Shown: one piece after another, positions 1-10,862 of the stretch | Numbering within the stretch: the stretch's first letter is position 1 | How the letters are laid out: each line of letters opens with the position of its first letter | Assembly (NCBI GenBank): GCA_037367405.1 | Contig: JAZKJV010000603.1 | Coordinates: forward strand, 868,001 to 932,000 | DNA: 64,000 nucleotides | Origin: Ottelia alismoides | Taxonomy: Eukaryota > Streptophyta > Magnoliopsida > Alismatales > Hydrocharitaceae | Reading direction: 5' to 3' | Made by a program: the position numbers and the translations under genes | Notes under the pieces: generated by a model | Seen by the model: the letters and a program-made list of their open reading frames with translations, nothing else | The model's database searches: none | Told to the model about the DNA's origin: nothing

Positions 1-51
1 GTTTTTGAGGCCAAAATGATAGAATAAAGATGATGAAATGTGGATTCATCA
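1..51 (-). repeat. Element A 3' LTR, first 51 bases only
   Basis: This is identical to 14796-14846, the outer end of A's 5' LTR. In element orientation the LTR starts with TG at 51-50. The first 21 bases form a palindrome with arms 31-37 and 45-51. The rest of the LTR, expected to be about 4 kb, lies left of the window. Confidence 0.9.
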
Positions 52-86
52 TTCTCCTATACTTGCCTTTGCTAGTCCCTAGCAAA
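52..86 (-). promoter_or_regulatory. Element A polypurine tract and preceding hairpin
   Basis: The minus strand reads a purine-rich tract (GGCAAGTATAGGAGAA, 67-52) directly against the 3' LTR; this is the plus-strand primer of reverse transcription. Immediately before it, 68-75 and 79-86 form a perfect 8-bp stem (TTTGCTAG with CTAGCAAA) around a 3-nt GGA loop. Hairpins at the same offset occur in elements B, D and H. Confidence 0.85.
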
Positions 87-1954
87 CACTTGTGCAATAA
101 ATGCAGAAAAGAAAAATAAAGAAAAGAAAAAGAAGAAAGATGGATTCAGTTTAATTATCAAACTTGTCTTCACAAAATGAAAGTTTAGAGCTTAAGTCGG
201 ACCTTTGGAATTTTAGTGCCGGCGGAACCTTAATGGGAATCAGATTTGAAATCCAACAGCCTTCGAGAATCCCAAAACTCAAGTCTCCGCAATAGCCAGG
301 TCAGAAATATCTCAACTCATACGCAAACCCTTACGACTATGAATCTGACTCGTACAATGTAAGTGATAGTGGCTCTCCCCAACTGAAATGACAAAGAGAC
401 TGACTTCTCCAGCATGACAACCCAATGATTCCCCAATCCAATAACTCCTTCCTCGAGGAGCGGGATATTCCCTTCTAAGTTCAAGTGGCAACCAACTCAA
501 GAGGAGGGGGTGAAGAGAAGAATGGACGGTAGCCAGTGTAGCTACCTATCCTAGGATGCAAGACCAGTGTAGTCAAGTCACCCAGCTGCAGGCTCATATA
601 TATGACTTTGGAACTCAAGCTTGCTTATTGGCTATACAACATATTCACATACTTTGGCAGGCATTTTATTTTTGTACATGCATGTCCACTTTTTTGGAGT
701 TTTTTTGAATACGATATACAACAGCATTTACATAGGGAGTTTTCCCTCTTGAGCCTGTAGACTATCCCTCTTTTGAAGCTTTATCGCAACCCACACTCTC
801 CTGTCTTTAGAATTCCTCATCAATGGTCGGGTTGGGGTGCACTTCCCTCCCTAGAGGAGGACAAGTGTTTCCACTTGTGTGCATCTCATACCGGCAAATC
901 CAATCCCCTCATCAGTCCATCTGAGTTGAGCTATGTGAAAGGTGCAGGTGTCCAAGTTAGGTCATTATCAACAAGAGTCGTGCGTGTGTTCTGAAATACC
1001 CTACTTAGGCAGTCAAGAATCCATTGAACCAAGTCTCGTGATCCTCAAAGAATTAAGTCAACTAGACCTGAAGTACCTCAATTCCAATTCCTATAAGGTT
1101 CCTGTTATTAGGTAGATTTTAAGGTCCAACCAAGCTCTAATCTCTGGATTTTACTTAGACTTGTTCAACTATCAAACTCAATCCGAAAAATGCTAATGCT
1201 ATGCGGAATGCAGGAAGTCTTTTTGTGATGCGATTTTCAAAGATTTTGAACTTTTTATGGATTTTTGAAAAGATGATGCATATGCATTTTTTTCAAAAAG
1301 ATTTTTCAAATGTTTTTGGTATTTTTACCTTTACAAATGTTTTTGGGCTTTTTGAAAAGAAAATATTTTGGATAAAAACTAGGTACAAATATTTACACGG
1401 GAATGCTTCTTTTATTTACAAGTGGATTTTAAGAATTTACAAGGGTAAGTGGTCAATTTTATAGATATATATAAAGAATTTTAGGTGTGATGTATCTATT
1501 CTTCAAACTTATTTGAAAAGTTTTTTCAAACAATTTTGAAAACTATAGTCCACAATAAATTTTACAAACATTTTTACGAACATGTACACACATTTGAAAA
1601 TCATTTTGCAAAGGTTTTTCAAACAGTATAGCTAGATTTTTCACATATTTTTGCAACCATTTTTAAATCATTTGCAACTCATTTTTCTAACATTTTATTT
1701 CACACAAAGAAAAATAAAAGTTTCAAACCAAATAATTTTACAAAGGTTGAAAACATGTAACAAAACATTTTCCAAATAGTTTTCAAAAGATTTTTCACAA
1801 AGATTTTCAAACTATTTTTCAAACATTTTGCAAAAAATATTTTCACCTGATCTATTAATCAGTAAATACAAAAAGAATTTGAGGAATGATCAACATCTTT
1901 TTATTATGATTTTTAATGAATTTTAAAGAATTATTAGCCATCATCATTAATGAA

Positions 1955-2040
1955 AATACGAAAGTACGAGTTATGGCTAAAGTATATACACAGTATACGA
2001 CCCCCTATACTTAGCTTGAGCTATGTCCTCATAGATCGGA
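1955..2040 (-). promoter_or_regulatory. Internal PPT-like block of element A
   Basis: On the minus strand a conserved block runs from CTATGAGGACATA, through AAGTATAGGGGG, an alternating TATA-rich palindromic stretch, and CTTTAGCCATAACTC. The same block occurs at 17430-17510 (B), 30570-30650 (D) and 46495-46575 (H). The G-run matches the core of the LTR-proximal PPT of these elements but sits about 1.95 kb further from the LTR. Its role is unknown; a secondary plus-strand priming site is one possibility. Confidence 0.7.
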
Positions 2041-2138
2041 GAAAAAAGAGCAGGCATAACTCGTACTGAGTATTGACAAGTCTAATAAATAAACAAATAA
2101 GCGATGAATGAATGAATGAATGAGAAATTGACCGTCCC

Positions 2139-2504
2139 CCCATACTTAGGATCAAATAATCCTAAGTATAGCAGACTGTACACAAAGCAGGGAGGGTCAA
2201 GGGTGGGAATGAACAGATCGTACTCAGATTGTCTCTCCCTATACTTAGGGTAAGATATCCCTAAGTATAGATAAAAAGAGGAGACAATGGGGAGGATCAA
2301 ATAATAGAATAACTCGGGGTGTACACCCCCTATACTTTGGACAAAGTACGTCCTAAGTATAGAAGACTATCAACAAGGGGCAACACCTTTCTGATAGATA
2401 AAGAATATAGAAAAGGAAAAGAAGAAAAGAAGAAAAGAATAAACATATCACAAGTCAGTGTGTACACCCCCCTATACTTAGGACAAGGTGTATCCTAAGT
2501 ATAG
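2139..2504. repeat. Four PPT-core inverted repeats in element A
   Basis: Four palindromes built on CTATACTTAGG and CCTAAGTATAG. Arm pairs are 2142-2152/2159-2169, 2239-2250/2259-2270, 2330-2341/2351-2362 (one mismatch) and 2472-2483/2493-2504. Loops are 6-9 nt. Bases next to the core differ between copies but stay complementary (GAT/ATC, GGG/CCC, GGA/TCC), as expected if pairing is kept. The right arm equals the AAGTATAGG core of the PPT. Confidence 0.85.
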
Positions 2505-2744
2505 CAAAATCATAAGATGGAGATGGGGTGACAGACATAACAGAAGAATGAATGAATGATATGGACATATGGATCTATACAGTGGAAGATGGAAGTGATA
2601 ATTATGTATGAGGTGCAAGTGATATGAGTCAAAGAGCACACCTCATACCAGATGAATGGGGGCAACGTCAACGGTCGGTGGATCATGATCTAGATATAGC
2701 TTCATGCGCTGACCGTTAACCCGAAAGGTAGAGGAAGATGACAA

Positions 2745-3870
2745 CTAGGATATATCAATACTGCCATTGTCATGTACCTTTCTGACACCATACGGTTCTT
2801 TCCACTTACTCTGTAATTTCCCTGGAAATAATTTCAGCCTAGAATCAAACAACCATACATGCTGATCAGGCTCAAACTGTTTATGGCTGATATGAGAATC
2901 GTGCCATATCTTCACTTTTTCCTTATACTGTAGGCTGCTAGAAAAGGTTGTATCTCTCAGTTCCTCCAGGGCTTCCAACTCTGCTTTCCTCTGCTCTCCT
3001 ATACTCTTAGGATCCAACAATAACTATGTAACTGCCCATAGTGACTTGTGCTTGATTTCCACTGGTAAATGGCACGGCTTTCCATAAACAAGACGAAAGG
3101 GAGATGTCCCTAATGGTGTCTTGAAGAAAGTACAATAGGCCCACAAGATCGAGTCCAAAAGCTGTGACCAATCCTTTCGGTCTGGGCGGACTACCTTCTG
3201 TAAAATAGTCTTGATCACCCTATTCGATGCTTCAATGAGACCATTAGTCTGAGGGTGATATGGAGTTGCAACACGATGGTCAATGCCGAACTCGTCTGCA
3301 AGGGCCTTTACCTTGTCGTTGATAAAGTGAGACCCCCCGTCTGAAATCAGAACTCTAGATACCCCGAACCGTGAAATGATATTTTTCCTCAAAAATCGAC
3401 ACGCATTCTTAGCATATGCAGCTCGGGTGGGGATGGCCTCGACCCAACGACTCACATAATCCACAACGAGCAGAATGTATTCAAATCCCTGACTCACAGG
3501 AAATGGGCCCATGAAATCAATACCCCATGCGTCAAAAACCTCACAAAAGTGAATGGCCTGCATGGGCATCATGTCTCTCTGTCCGCAAGTACCCATCTTC
3601 TGACAGTCAGTACATCTCTTCACGAATTCATCTAAATCCTTGAAGAGAGTAGGCCACCAAAGGCCAGATTAGAGCACTTTCTGTGCTGTCCGTCTCCCAG
3701 AGTGATGTCCTCCTGCCTCAAGCATGTGGCAGTAGGTGAGGACGCTATGATGCTCTTCTTGAGGAATACACCTCCTCCAGATGCTATCCCCTCCTTCATG
3801 ATAAAGGACGGGATCCTCCCAATGGTACGACTTGGCCTTCGCATGCGAAGGTCTCAAGTCACTGCATGGG
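2745..3870 (-). pseudogene. Element A integrase (broken)
   Basis: Retroviral-type integrase, which would join LTR ends to target DNA in the nucleus. The N-terminal zinc-binding part is damaged: its remnants lie at 3632-3860 in shifted frames. The core reads well from 3623 to 3024, with TDCQKMGTCGQRD, then GIDFMGPFP (first catalytic Asp), ISDGGSHF (second Asp), YHPQTNGLIEASNR (catalytic Glu) and LVYGKPCHLPVEIKHKS. The C-terminal part (3020-2745) has a tract with WHDSHISHKQFEP and LFPGKLQSKWKEPYG, and is separated from the core by a stop. No chromodomain is visible, as expected for Athila. All three catalytic residues survive, so decay is by stops and frameshifts. Confidence 0.9.
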
Positions 3871-4080
3871 CCAACCTTGTGGAACCATCTTGGCGATAAG
3901 ATAGTTCACAATGTCGGTGGGCGAGGCAATAGTAAGGATCACCTCATCTGGAAATGTCTCTGTAATAGGTGCACTTGGCTCAGATTCCTCAAGGTTCCCT
4001 AAGCGGGAGAAGTGATCTGCCACCACATTCTTAACTCCAGGTTTATCCTTAATCTCAATATCAAACTCCTGTAGTAGAAG

Positions 4081-4566
4081 GATTCATCTAGTAAGGCGAG
4101 CTTTGGCTTCCTTCTTTACCATTAGGTACCGGATGTCAGTGTGATCTGTAAAGATAGTCACTCTAGATCCCAAAATATATGATCTGTATTTATCAAAAGC
4201 AAAGACTATGGCTAGCATCTCCTTCTCAGTCACATTGTAATTCCGCTGAGCAGCATCCAAAGTCCGGCTAGCGTAGTGAATGGTATACGACAATCCATAC
4301 CTCCTCTGTCCAAGCACATCCCCTATGGCAAAATCAGAAGCATCCGTCATGATATCAAATGGGAGAGACCAATCGGGTGGCTGAAGGACAGGAGCCTTAA
4401 CCTTGAGAGTCTCGACTAACACAAGACACTTATCATCGACAATGAACTCGGTGTCTTTTATCAGCAAATCAGTAAGCGGTCGGGCAATACGACTGAAATC
4501 TTGAATGAACCGTTGGTAGAAACCGACATGCCCCAGAAAAGACCGCAATTGACGCATATTAGACAT
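4081..4566 (-). pseudogene. Element A RNase H domain
   Basis: RNase H degrades the RNA strand of the RNA-DNA hybrid during reverse transcription. The segment has the typical Ty3/gypsy run: MTDASDFAIGDVLGQRR (first catalytic Asp), then HYASRTLDAAQRNYNVTEKE (catalytic Glu in TEKE) and VTIFTDHTDIRYL (TDH motif). It begins with the RT-RNase H connection (MRQLRSFLGHVGFYQRFI). It is open for 160 codons but in a different frame from the upstream RT piece. Confidence 0.92.
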
Positions 4567-4569
4567 GGA

Positions 4570-5409
4570 TTGAGTTTTCTAATGACATCCACCTTGGCCG
4601 AATCAACCTCCATGCCCTTGTTGGAGATAATATGACCAAGGACCGTCCCTTGAGTCACCATGAAGTGACTCTTGTCCTAAGATAAGACAAGATTGACCTC
4701 TATGCAACGCTGAAGCACACGGTCTAGGCAGTCAAGACAAGCATCAAACCCATCGCCATAGACCGAGAAGTCATCCATGAAGACCTCTAAATAGTCACCC
4801 ACCATGTCCGAAAAGATGGACAACATGCACCTTTGGAATGTCACCAGGGCGTTACACAAACCAAAGCGCATCCGTCTGAAAGCATATGTCCCAAACGGAC
4901 AGGTGAATGTCGTTTTGTCCTGGTCTTCGGGCGCAATGGCCACTTTATTATAGCCGGAGTACCCTTCAAGGAAACAATAATAGAACCTTCCCAGCTAGCC
5001 TCTCGATAATCTGATCAATGAATGGCAGTGGGAAATGATCCTTCTTGGTGGCATCATTCAATCGTCTGTAGTCCACACAGACCCTCCAAGAAGTGGGTAC
5101 CTGGGTAGCTATCTCCTCTCCAGACTCGCTCATAACTGTAGTGATACCCGTCTTCTTGGGCACCACATGTAATGGACTGACCCACTTGGAGTCGGAGATG
5201 GGGTAGATAAAATCGATGCTCCACCATTTTAATATTTCCTTCATGACCACATCTCGAAGATTTGGGTTCAACCGTCGCTGGAACTCACGTGAGGGCTTAG
5301 CGTCCTCTTCGAGGTAGATATGGTGGGAGCACAGAGCTGGACTAATCCCCTGGAGATCAGCTATACTCCATCCTATCGCCTTGCGGTTTCTTTCAAGAAC
5401 CTCCATCAA
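4570..5409 (-). pseudogene. Element A reverse transcriptase (frameshifted)
   Basis: Copies element RNA into DNA. The first piece (5409-4966) runs from HHIYLEEDAKPSREFQRRLNP through WVSPLHVVPKKTGI and VCVDYRRLNDATKKDHFPLPF. A frameshift near 4970-4985 moves the reading into 4943-4677, which holds FTCPFGTYAFRRMRFGLCNA and the catalytic FMDDF (codons at 4767-4781). The next piece starts after an in-frame TAG where relatives have Trp (LVLS*DKSHFMV), and another shift lies near 4566. The catalytic Asp pair is intact. Confidence 0.92.
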
Positions 5410-6099
5410 ACGAGATTCTTACTCTCCAGTCAATTCTGTTGAGATAATGACTGGGTTCATATCTGGCTCACCCACAAGGAATCTGTACTTCAACGACTGT
5501 AGTAAAGTCTTCAGTTTTGGACAACTGGGAGCAAGGAAATCTGGCTTATGATATGTCTGAGTGAAGGCTACCAGGTCTGCATGAGAGAACTCTCACTGGC
5601 ATGAAAATCTGACAAAGGGAACCCTGCTGGTATCTATGTGGACTGTGCTGACTCGCTCTCCGTCCTAGCTGTCGGCTCAGAAGGAATCAGACATGGCAAG
5701 TAATCATCAAAGTCATCGCAATCAATGTCTGAATCCTAGGGATTTGGATTAGAAGAACATGAATGAAACTCTGCTTCGCCACTCATACCACAACTGTCAG
5801 CCTCAAATGTGTCCTCTACCAGGGGTGCGCTATCCAAGCTCTCGACTACCATAAGTTGTACTGAATCTACGGGCAAGGCGAGGGCTTGTGCTACTGGATC
5901 TGTCCAAATGGCTTCATCATCGGTCATTACAAAGTCACACTCCTGGTGGATGTCTCGCTCAGCCTCTGTCATCTGCTCTGTGTCACTGAACTGCTCTGAG
6001 CATGATGATTCTCTCGCTCTGGTCTCGTCGATCGTCTCTATTTGTATACTTTCACCCTTTACACGAAATTACACCTTCCCACTATCATGGTCGGATACC
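5410..6099 (-). pseudogene. Element A protease-RT linker region
   Basis: This is a poorly conserved stretch between protease and RT with one acidic open piece (5972-5736; TEAERDIHQECDFVMTDDE and following). Athila polyproteins usually have a variable linker here, so I read it as a decayed part of the gag-pol frame rather than a separate gene. No catalytic motif is visible. Confidence 0.6.
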
Positions 6100-6824
6100 G
6101 CCTTGGCAGTGGCCAAGAATGGGCATCCAAGTATGATGGGGGTATCTGTCACCGACTCAGGGATCTCCATGTCCAATACAACAAATTCCACGGGGAATTT
6201 CAGGCCCTGAATGGTAACGACCACATATCTCAACAACCCCTTCGACCTCTTAATCGACCTATCAGCAAACTGAAGGACCGTCTAACTCCGATGGAGAGGG
6301 CCAAACTCGAATCGATCAAGTAAGGCTCCCGAAATGAGGTTTATATAAGAGCCACTATCTAATAGAGTACGATCGAACCGCTGCTCCTGAATCTCGCATC
6401 TGACATAGGGAGCTCCAGCATCAGGTCTCTTGGCTGGCAGTCGGTTCTGAATGGCAAAGCATGTGGAACGGGTGAGCACATGGATCTCGTCTCTACAGTT
6501 CCTCCTCTTCCTGCGGACTGTAGTATTCTCTCTCAAGTTCTTTTGGAAGAAGGGGGATGTACTCAAGTGCCTCCTGTGAGTCAGCTGAATCTGAAATCTA
6601 TCAATCATCTGGTTGTTGAACTCTAACTGGTGAGTCTTTTTTGGATTTTCTTTTTTATTCCCCTTCGCCAAGTGGAATGCTTGAGGGAAGGGGATGGTAG
6701 GGGCCTCCTCAGATGGAGGGCTAGGAAGAGGTTCCTGTGCCTGTGAAGGAATAGAATCCATACAAATATCATCATGCAACACATATGGACTCGAAGTGGA
6801 TGAAGAACCTTTTCCTTTATTCAT
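6100..6824 (-). pseudogene. Element A aspartic protease
   Basis: Retropepsin that would cut the polyprotein. The piece 6824-6282 ends with PYVRCEIQEQRFDRTLLDSG, where DSG (6359-6351) is the catalytic triad of the retropepsin half-site, followed by SYINLISGALLDRFEFGPL. Past the stop, the minus strand at about 6200-6090 still encodes PIILGCPFLATAKAVSD, the flap-side ILGxPFLAT motif usual in Athila proteases. The N-terminal third is a low-complexity spacer with MNKGKGSSSTSS and Pro/Ser-rich segments. A frame break lies between the two motifs. Confidence 0.88.
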
Positions 6825-7797
6825 TTTTTGTTCTTTTTCTTGTTACCACAGTCCTGAGATACAAAAGGTGGCAACACAACAGGTGGAAGCTCAACAAAAG
6901 TAGAAGTGGTGGCCTCAGTACCACCAACGACACCTGACTTTGCGGCATCAACACCACGCTCTGGCTCAGCATCTAGTATAATGGTGGCATCAGCACCGCT
7001 CTCTAGCTCGGCATCACGTAAAATGGTGGCATTAGCACCACCGTCTGCATCTGGTGTCACAACGGCCTCAGCACTGTCATATGGATCTCCATCCTTGGTG
7101 GCATCAGCACCACCGTCATCAACATCATCTGCAGCCTCGGCATCGCTACTCTCCTCATCTGACGCTCTTGGTTCCTCGTGTGGTTGTCGCTCAGATGAGG
7201 CGCCGCCGGCTGGCATCCTACCACTCCTGGTAGTCACGAAATCAGCATCATACATAAAAGAAGACATGTCATGCAAAGAGTCACTAGGAGTGGTATCCTC
7301 TAAAGACTGTACCTGCTCAGATTTTCTCTTCAAATTGTTCGGATTAGGCTCAATCTGTGCTGGTATGGTGGCCTTGCCCTGGATGATATCCCTCATCTCC
7401 TGCCGGAACTCATCCATTTCCCACCAGAAGGATGACTGTTGTTCATAGAGTAAGCGGGCGAGGTCATCTAGAGCTGGGTTCTCGAAGGCAGGTGCCTGAG
7501 AACCGAAAGTGTTCCCCTACTGGAAATGAGGCCACTGCTGCTGTGAATAGTGAGGGGGAGGCTGGGAGTATGTCTGGTGAGGCTACTGATGCCGCCTCCA
7601 CTGCTGTCCTTGATAAGTGGGATGAGGATCCTACTGGTACTGCTGGTGGGAATAATGGGGCTGCTGCTGCTGGTTGTTCTGAGTGCCCTGAGCAGGAGGC
7701 TGTTGTTGGGATGAGGTGCCACCAGTGGTCCAACGGAATCCGGGGTGATCACGCTGAATCCTGATCTGCTGTGGGAACCGGTCGTACCATATCCCAT
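6821..7797 (-). pseudogene. Element A gag C-terminal region with acidic repeats
   Basis: C-terminal part of the Gag polyprotein. The open piece 7417-6821 begins MDEFRQEMRDIIQGKATIPA and contains EPNPNNLKRKSEQ, a block nearly identical to one in element K (62737-62840). It continues with GRMPAGGASSERQ and then an acidic Ala/Asp/Gly-rich stretch reiterating a GGADAT/ESGADATIILDAE unit, and ends with a lysine cluster. Upstream (about 7797-7430) lies the Gln/Pro-rich region, open only in pieces. No zinc knuckle is seen. The antisense open frame at 6906-7448 is a shadow of the repeats. Confidence 0.8.
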
Positions 7798-8049
7798 TGA
7801 CTTCCATCAACGGCTCCTGCTCAGCGGGTGGTGGAGGAAGAACTACCAGTGGTCGGCTAGTAGACCACCATCTGAGTGTCCTGAGATGGTGGCGGCAATG
7901 GGTAGTGCTGTAGCTATTGGACTGGCTCTGCCTGGATGTGGTGAACCTGGCGGTATGTGGCAGAGGGCTGGGTGGAGCTGCTACTGCTGGGATCAGCGCG
8001 TAACCTGGGAGGCTGCTGGGTAGACGTCTGTGCCTCCTGAATGCATATA

Positions 8050-9415
8050 ATCTGAGTCTTCAGGTCACTCATGGTCTTAATCAACTAGTCCATCTGTGCT
8101 AGACCTTGACTTTGCTTTTTCTCAAGGATCTAGATGTGGTCCAGGTTCTCACTAATGATTCTCATGTCAGCTGCGGCGGATTCAGCCTGAGCTGCTGCTG
8201 CTGACGGTGTGTGGGTACCGACATCGATGCATGCAATCCTCTGATATGTAAGTGCATGTGGTGGGATCTTTGGCTGTGTGTAGACTCGGCTTGGGCCATG
8301 ACTGTCGAGTTCTCTGCCATTCCTTCATAAATCTCCCAAACCTTGTCTTCACCCTTGGAGAAATAAGATCCACCACAAGAGGCATTAACAAGCCCCTGAA
8401 GCTCCGGTGTCAGCCCACAAAAGAAACTCTAAACAAAGTTGGGCTTTGATATATCGTGATGTGGACACCGTTCAATGAGCTCTCTAAATAGATCCCAAGC
8501 CTCGTGGAACTGCTCATTCGGGATCATAGTGAAGTTGTAGATCATAGCTCGTGCTACATTGGTCCAGCCGAGTGGATAGTACTTGTTCAAGTACTCAGTC
8601 CGGAGCTGCGCCCAATATGTGACATACCTCCCAAGATGCTTCAGCCAATAGGATGCTCTATCAGCTAAGGAGAACGTGAAGGCAATCATCTTAATCGTGT
8701 CCTCGTCCACCAGACTGTCGTTGACAGTTCTGCAAATCATCTCAAACTCCTGCAGATGGAGATGAGGCTCCTCGGTGGCTAGCCCATGAAACTTGGGCAA
8801 TAACTGAATGGTTTGGGGGAAAAGCTCGAAGTTCCCGACAATGGGAGGAAATTGAATCTATCGGTGAGTGAGGGTTGCGGCTGGGTTGTGCAACTGTCTC
8901 ATGGTCATCAGTGGTGGCCTCTCCTGGTTAGGTTCTCTTCCTCCGCCGCCTGCTTCGGGTATATCTCCACCGTCCTTAGGTCTGTCTTCTCTACCCTCTC
9001 GCATCCGCGCCATCTCTCTCATGATGTCACCCATGAAGGCTCCCTGGTCTCTGATCTTTCTCTGCATGGTCTCCAGGAAATCTAACAGTGAATTGTTGAT
9101 AGAAGCCTGATCATATATATACAGAGGCGGTTCCTGCTCATCTGGGTGTTCCTCTCTGCCGACCATATCTTGGGTCTCTACAAAGGCAAAAGTACCCATC
9201 TCAGGTGCCGTCAAATATTCTGAACTCTTTGTTTCACTAAACTCTGACACCACAAGACTAACTAAAGAATAAGGGTGATCGAGGGGTAACATGGTGGACG
9301 TGAACTCAGGCTCGGAGAGTGGTTCTGGACTCCCCGAAGTCGACCTACATGAATAGGAAGGAGTGCTTGATAGCGGTGCCACCAGACGTGGCCTAAGGGA
9401 TCTTCTTCCCATCAT
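8050..9415 (-). pseudogene. Element A gag N-terminal and capsid-like region
   Basis: I place the start at the ATG-ATG pair at 9415, giving MMGRRSLRPRLVAPLSSTPS, because element K has the same start and following residues at 60719. The first block ends in LHNPAATLTHR followed by an in-frame TAG at 8860-8858. The same frame reopens with LLPKFHGLATEEPHLHLQEF, then YWLKHLGRYVTYWAQL and NEQFHEAWDLFRELIERCPHH, the retrotransposon gag domain that forms the particle shell. A second TAG (8431-8429) sits where K's relative has Gln, and the frame continues as FFCGLTPELQGLVNASCGGSYFSK. Damage here is mostly single stops. Confidence 0.88.
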
Positions 9416-10844
9416 TTTGATCTGGGAAAAGGGCGGATGAGATCTGGAATGCAAATAAGATGTGAAAACAAACTTCGGTTCACCTACACAACACTGGAGC
9501 TGAGGACCGTAAAAGCTCGGTCAATTATCTTTTCAATTTTATTTAGGTGATCAATCAATCTATTAGAGCGATTAAGCGAGCTGGTAGGAACCCGATGCTC
9601 CTAGGAGACTGTCCCGACCTAAGGCTAGATCTTTCCCAGCCAGTATGAATTGCGAACCGTTTACCGGCTACCCGATCAATCCACTATGCAAAGGATGTCA
9701 CGGTCCGCTTTACCTATTACCAGAGAGATCCTCACCGGAGAACGAATAACCCTAGAGCAATAGTCTGAGAGGAGTTCAGGTATGGCTCTATCCTAGTGTG
9801 CGGGACACTCTCTCTGTAGATAAATCAACCATAGAGGGGGTTACTCTCCCCAAGACAAAGTTTTTGAGCGTGAGCTGAGTTTTAAAGTCAAGTTTGCATT
9901 AGCAGTCCCAATTTTTAACGAATTTTCCAATTTCCCAAGTTATTTAAAGTCTAATAAAACGGGGGAGGAAGTCGAAAAAGCCGATGCGCGATCAAACACA
10001 ATGATGCATGCAGAGATAGAAATGCATACCTTGCTCCAGTACTCTACATGCAAGGTGATCCACACATAACTTAAAAGACAAGAAATAAACTACCTATGTG
10101 ATGCAAGAAGAAATCGGCCTTGGACCCGAATTTCTACACGAGAAGAACATTAGCTAAAAGGTCAACAAGAGAGGTCGGGGTCTAGTCTCTGATGCCGATC
10201 GGTGTCCTCCACAACGGATCCTGCCAGCGCTGTATACGACCTCTAACGACACGTGACCCCTCAGGTGACCAAATTAGCTTTTTCTTTATGAGTAATTAAT
10301 TAGGTCCACTTAACGATCTATGGGCACAGGCAAAATATTAGGTGTGGGGCCTTAATTGATTACATCACAGTCAATATAAAATCCTAAGCCTAGGGTTCAA
10401 AATCTTCGAGAATCAAAGCAAAATAAAAGTCGAATAAAACAAAATCCGATGAAAAACCGCAAAAGCCAATGAGGCCCCCAAGGGAACAATCCCTCGGGTA
10501 CTGGACCTCGTGAAGTGTATAAATGTCCAAGTCATGTTTAAGTTACAAATTAAGAGCCGCTCTCTCTCACTTCGAATTACACACGTATAGACAAAAAATA
10601 AACTAGAGCTAAATCTACAAAAATCTCTAAGTCCTTTGTGCAGGGATAACAGGCTGAAGACGGCTTCACGTGGGTGCATAGGCGCCTAGGGATACACACC
10701 TCCCTCGATCCGCGATACCTCACACAAAGTCAACAAAGATAAGGGATTAGATAGCTCAAATATGTATCAAAAATAAAGGAAATAAATGAAGCAAAAATGG
10801 TAGACAAATAATCACAAACAAAAAGCCGATCTATACGTTGTTGC
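9416..10844 (-). other. Element A leader (PBS to gag)
   Basis: This is 1.4 kb of noncoding leader. Two stretches align by eye with the leader of element K (59800-60150 and 60240-60620), although the LTRs of A and K are much less alike. The block nearest gag (about 9480-9870) contains shared words such as GGGAAAGATCTA and TACCAGCTCGCTTAATCGC, and is a candidate packaging, dimerisation or translation signal. The small minus-strand frame at 10679-10413 is not supported as a gene. Confidence 0.7.
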
Positions 10845-10862
10845 TCCCTGGCAACGACGCCA
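10845..10862 (-). promoter_or_regulatory. Element A primer binding site (tRNA-Asp)
   Basis: The minus strand reads TGGCGTCGTTGCCAGGGA two bases after the LTR end. It is complementary to the 3' end of plant tRNA-Asp(GUC) apart from two substitutions relative to element K's exact copy. This is the usual Athila primer. Confidence 0.9.

Larger units (their letters stand above)
87..2744 (-). repeat. Element A noncoding 3' region between integrase and PPT
   Basis: These 2.65 kb lie where many Athila elements carry an env-like gene, but only short meaningless frames are present. From the integrase side it holds the array of PPT-core inverted repeats (2139-2504), a PPT-like block (1955-2040) and a long AT-rich stretch reiterating TTTGAAAA-type words (about 1230-1860). 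A moderately conserved tail follows (about 100-1200) that is recognisable at 17880-19000 in B and, more diverged, at 31140-32340 in D and 47040-48300 in H. No env-like ORF is supported. Confidence 0.75.

Noticed and set aside
2139..2504. CRISPR-like array of short repeats
   Set aside because: The units are spaced palindromes with irregular spacing in a plant retrotransposon; no constant-length spacers and no cas genes.
87..2744. An env-like gene downstream of integrase in A
   Set aside because: Only frames of less than about 90 codons, no signal peptide or membrane pattern that is shared with B or D; the region is conserved as noncoding palindromes.
6906..7448. A 180-codon Ser/Ala-rich plus-strand frame
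   Set aside because: Antisense shadow of the acidic repeats in A's gag.
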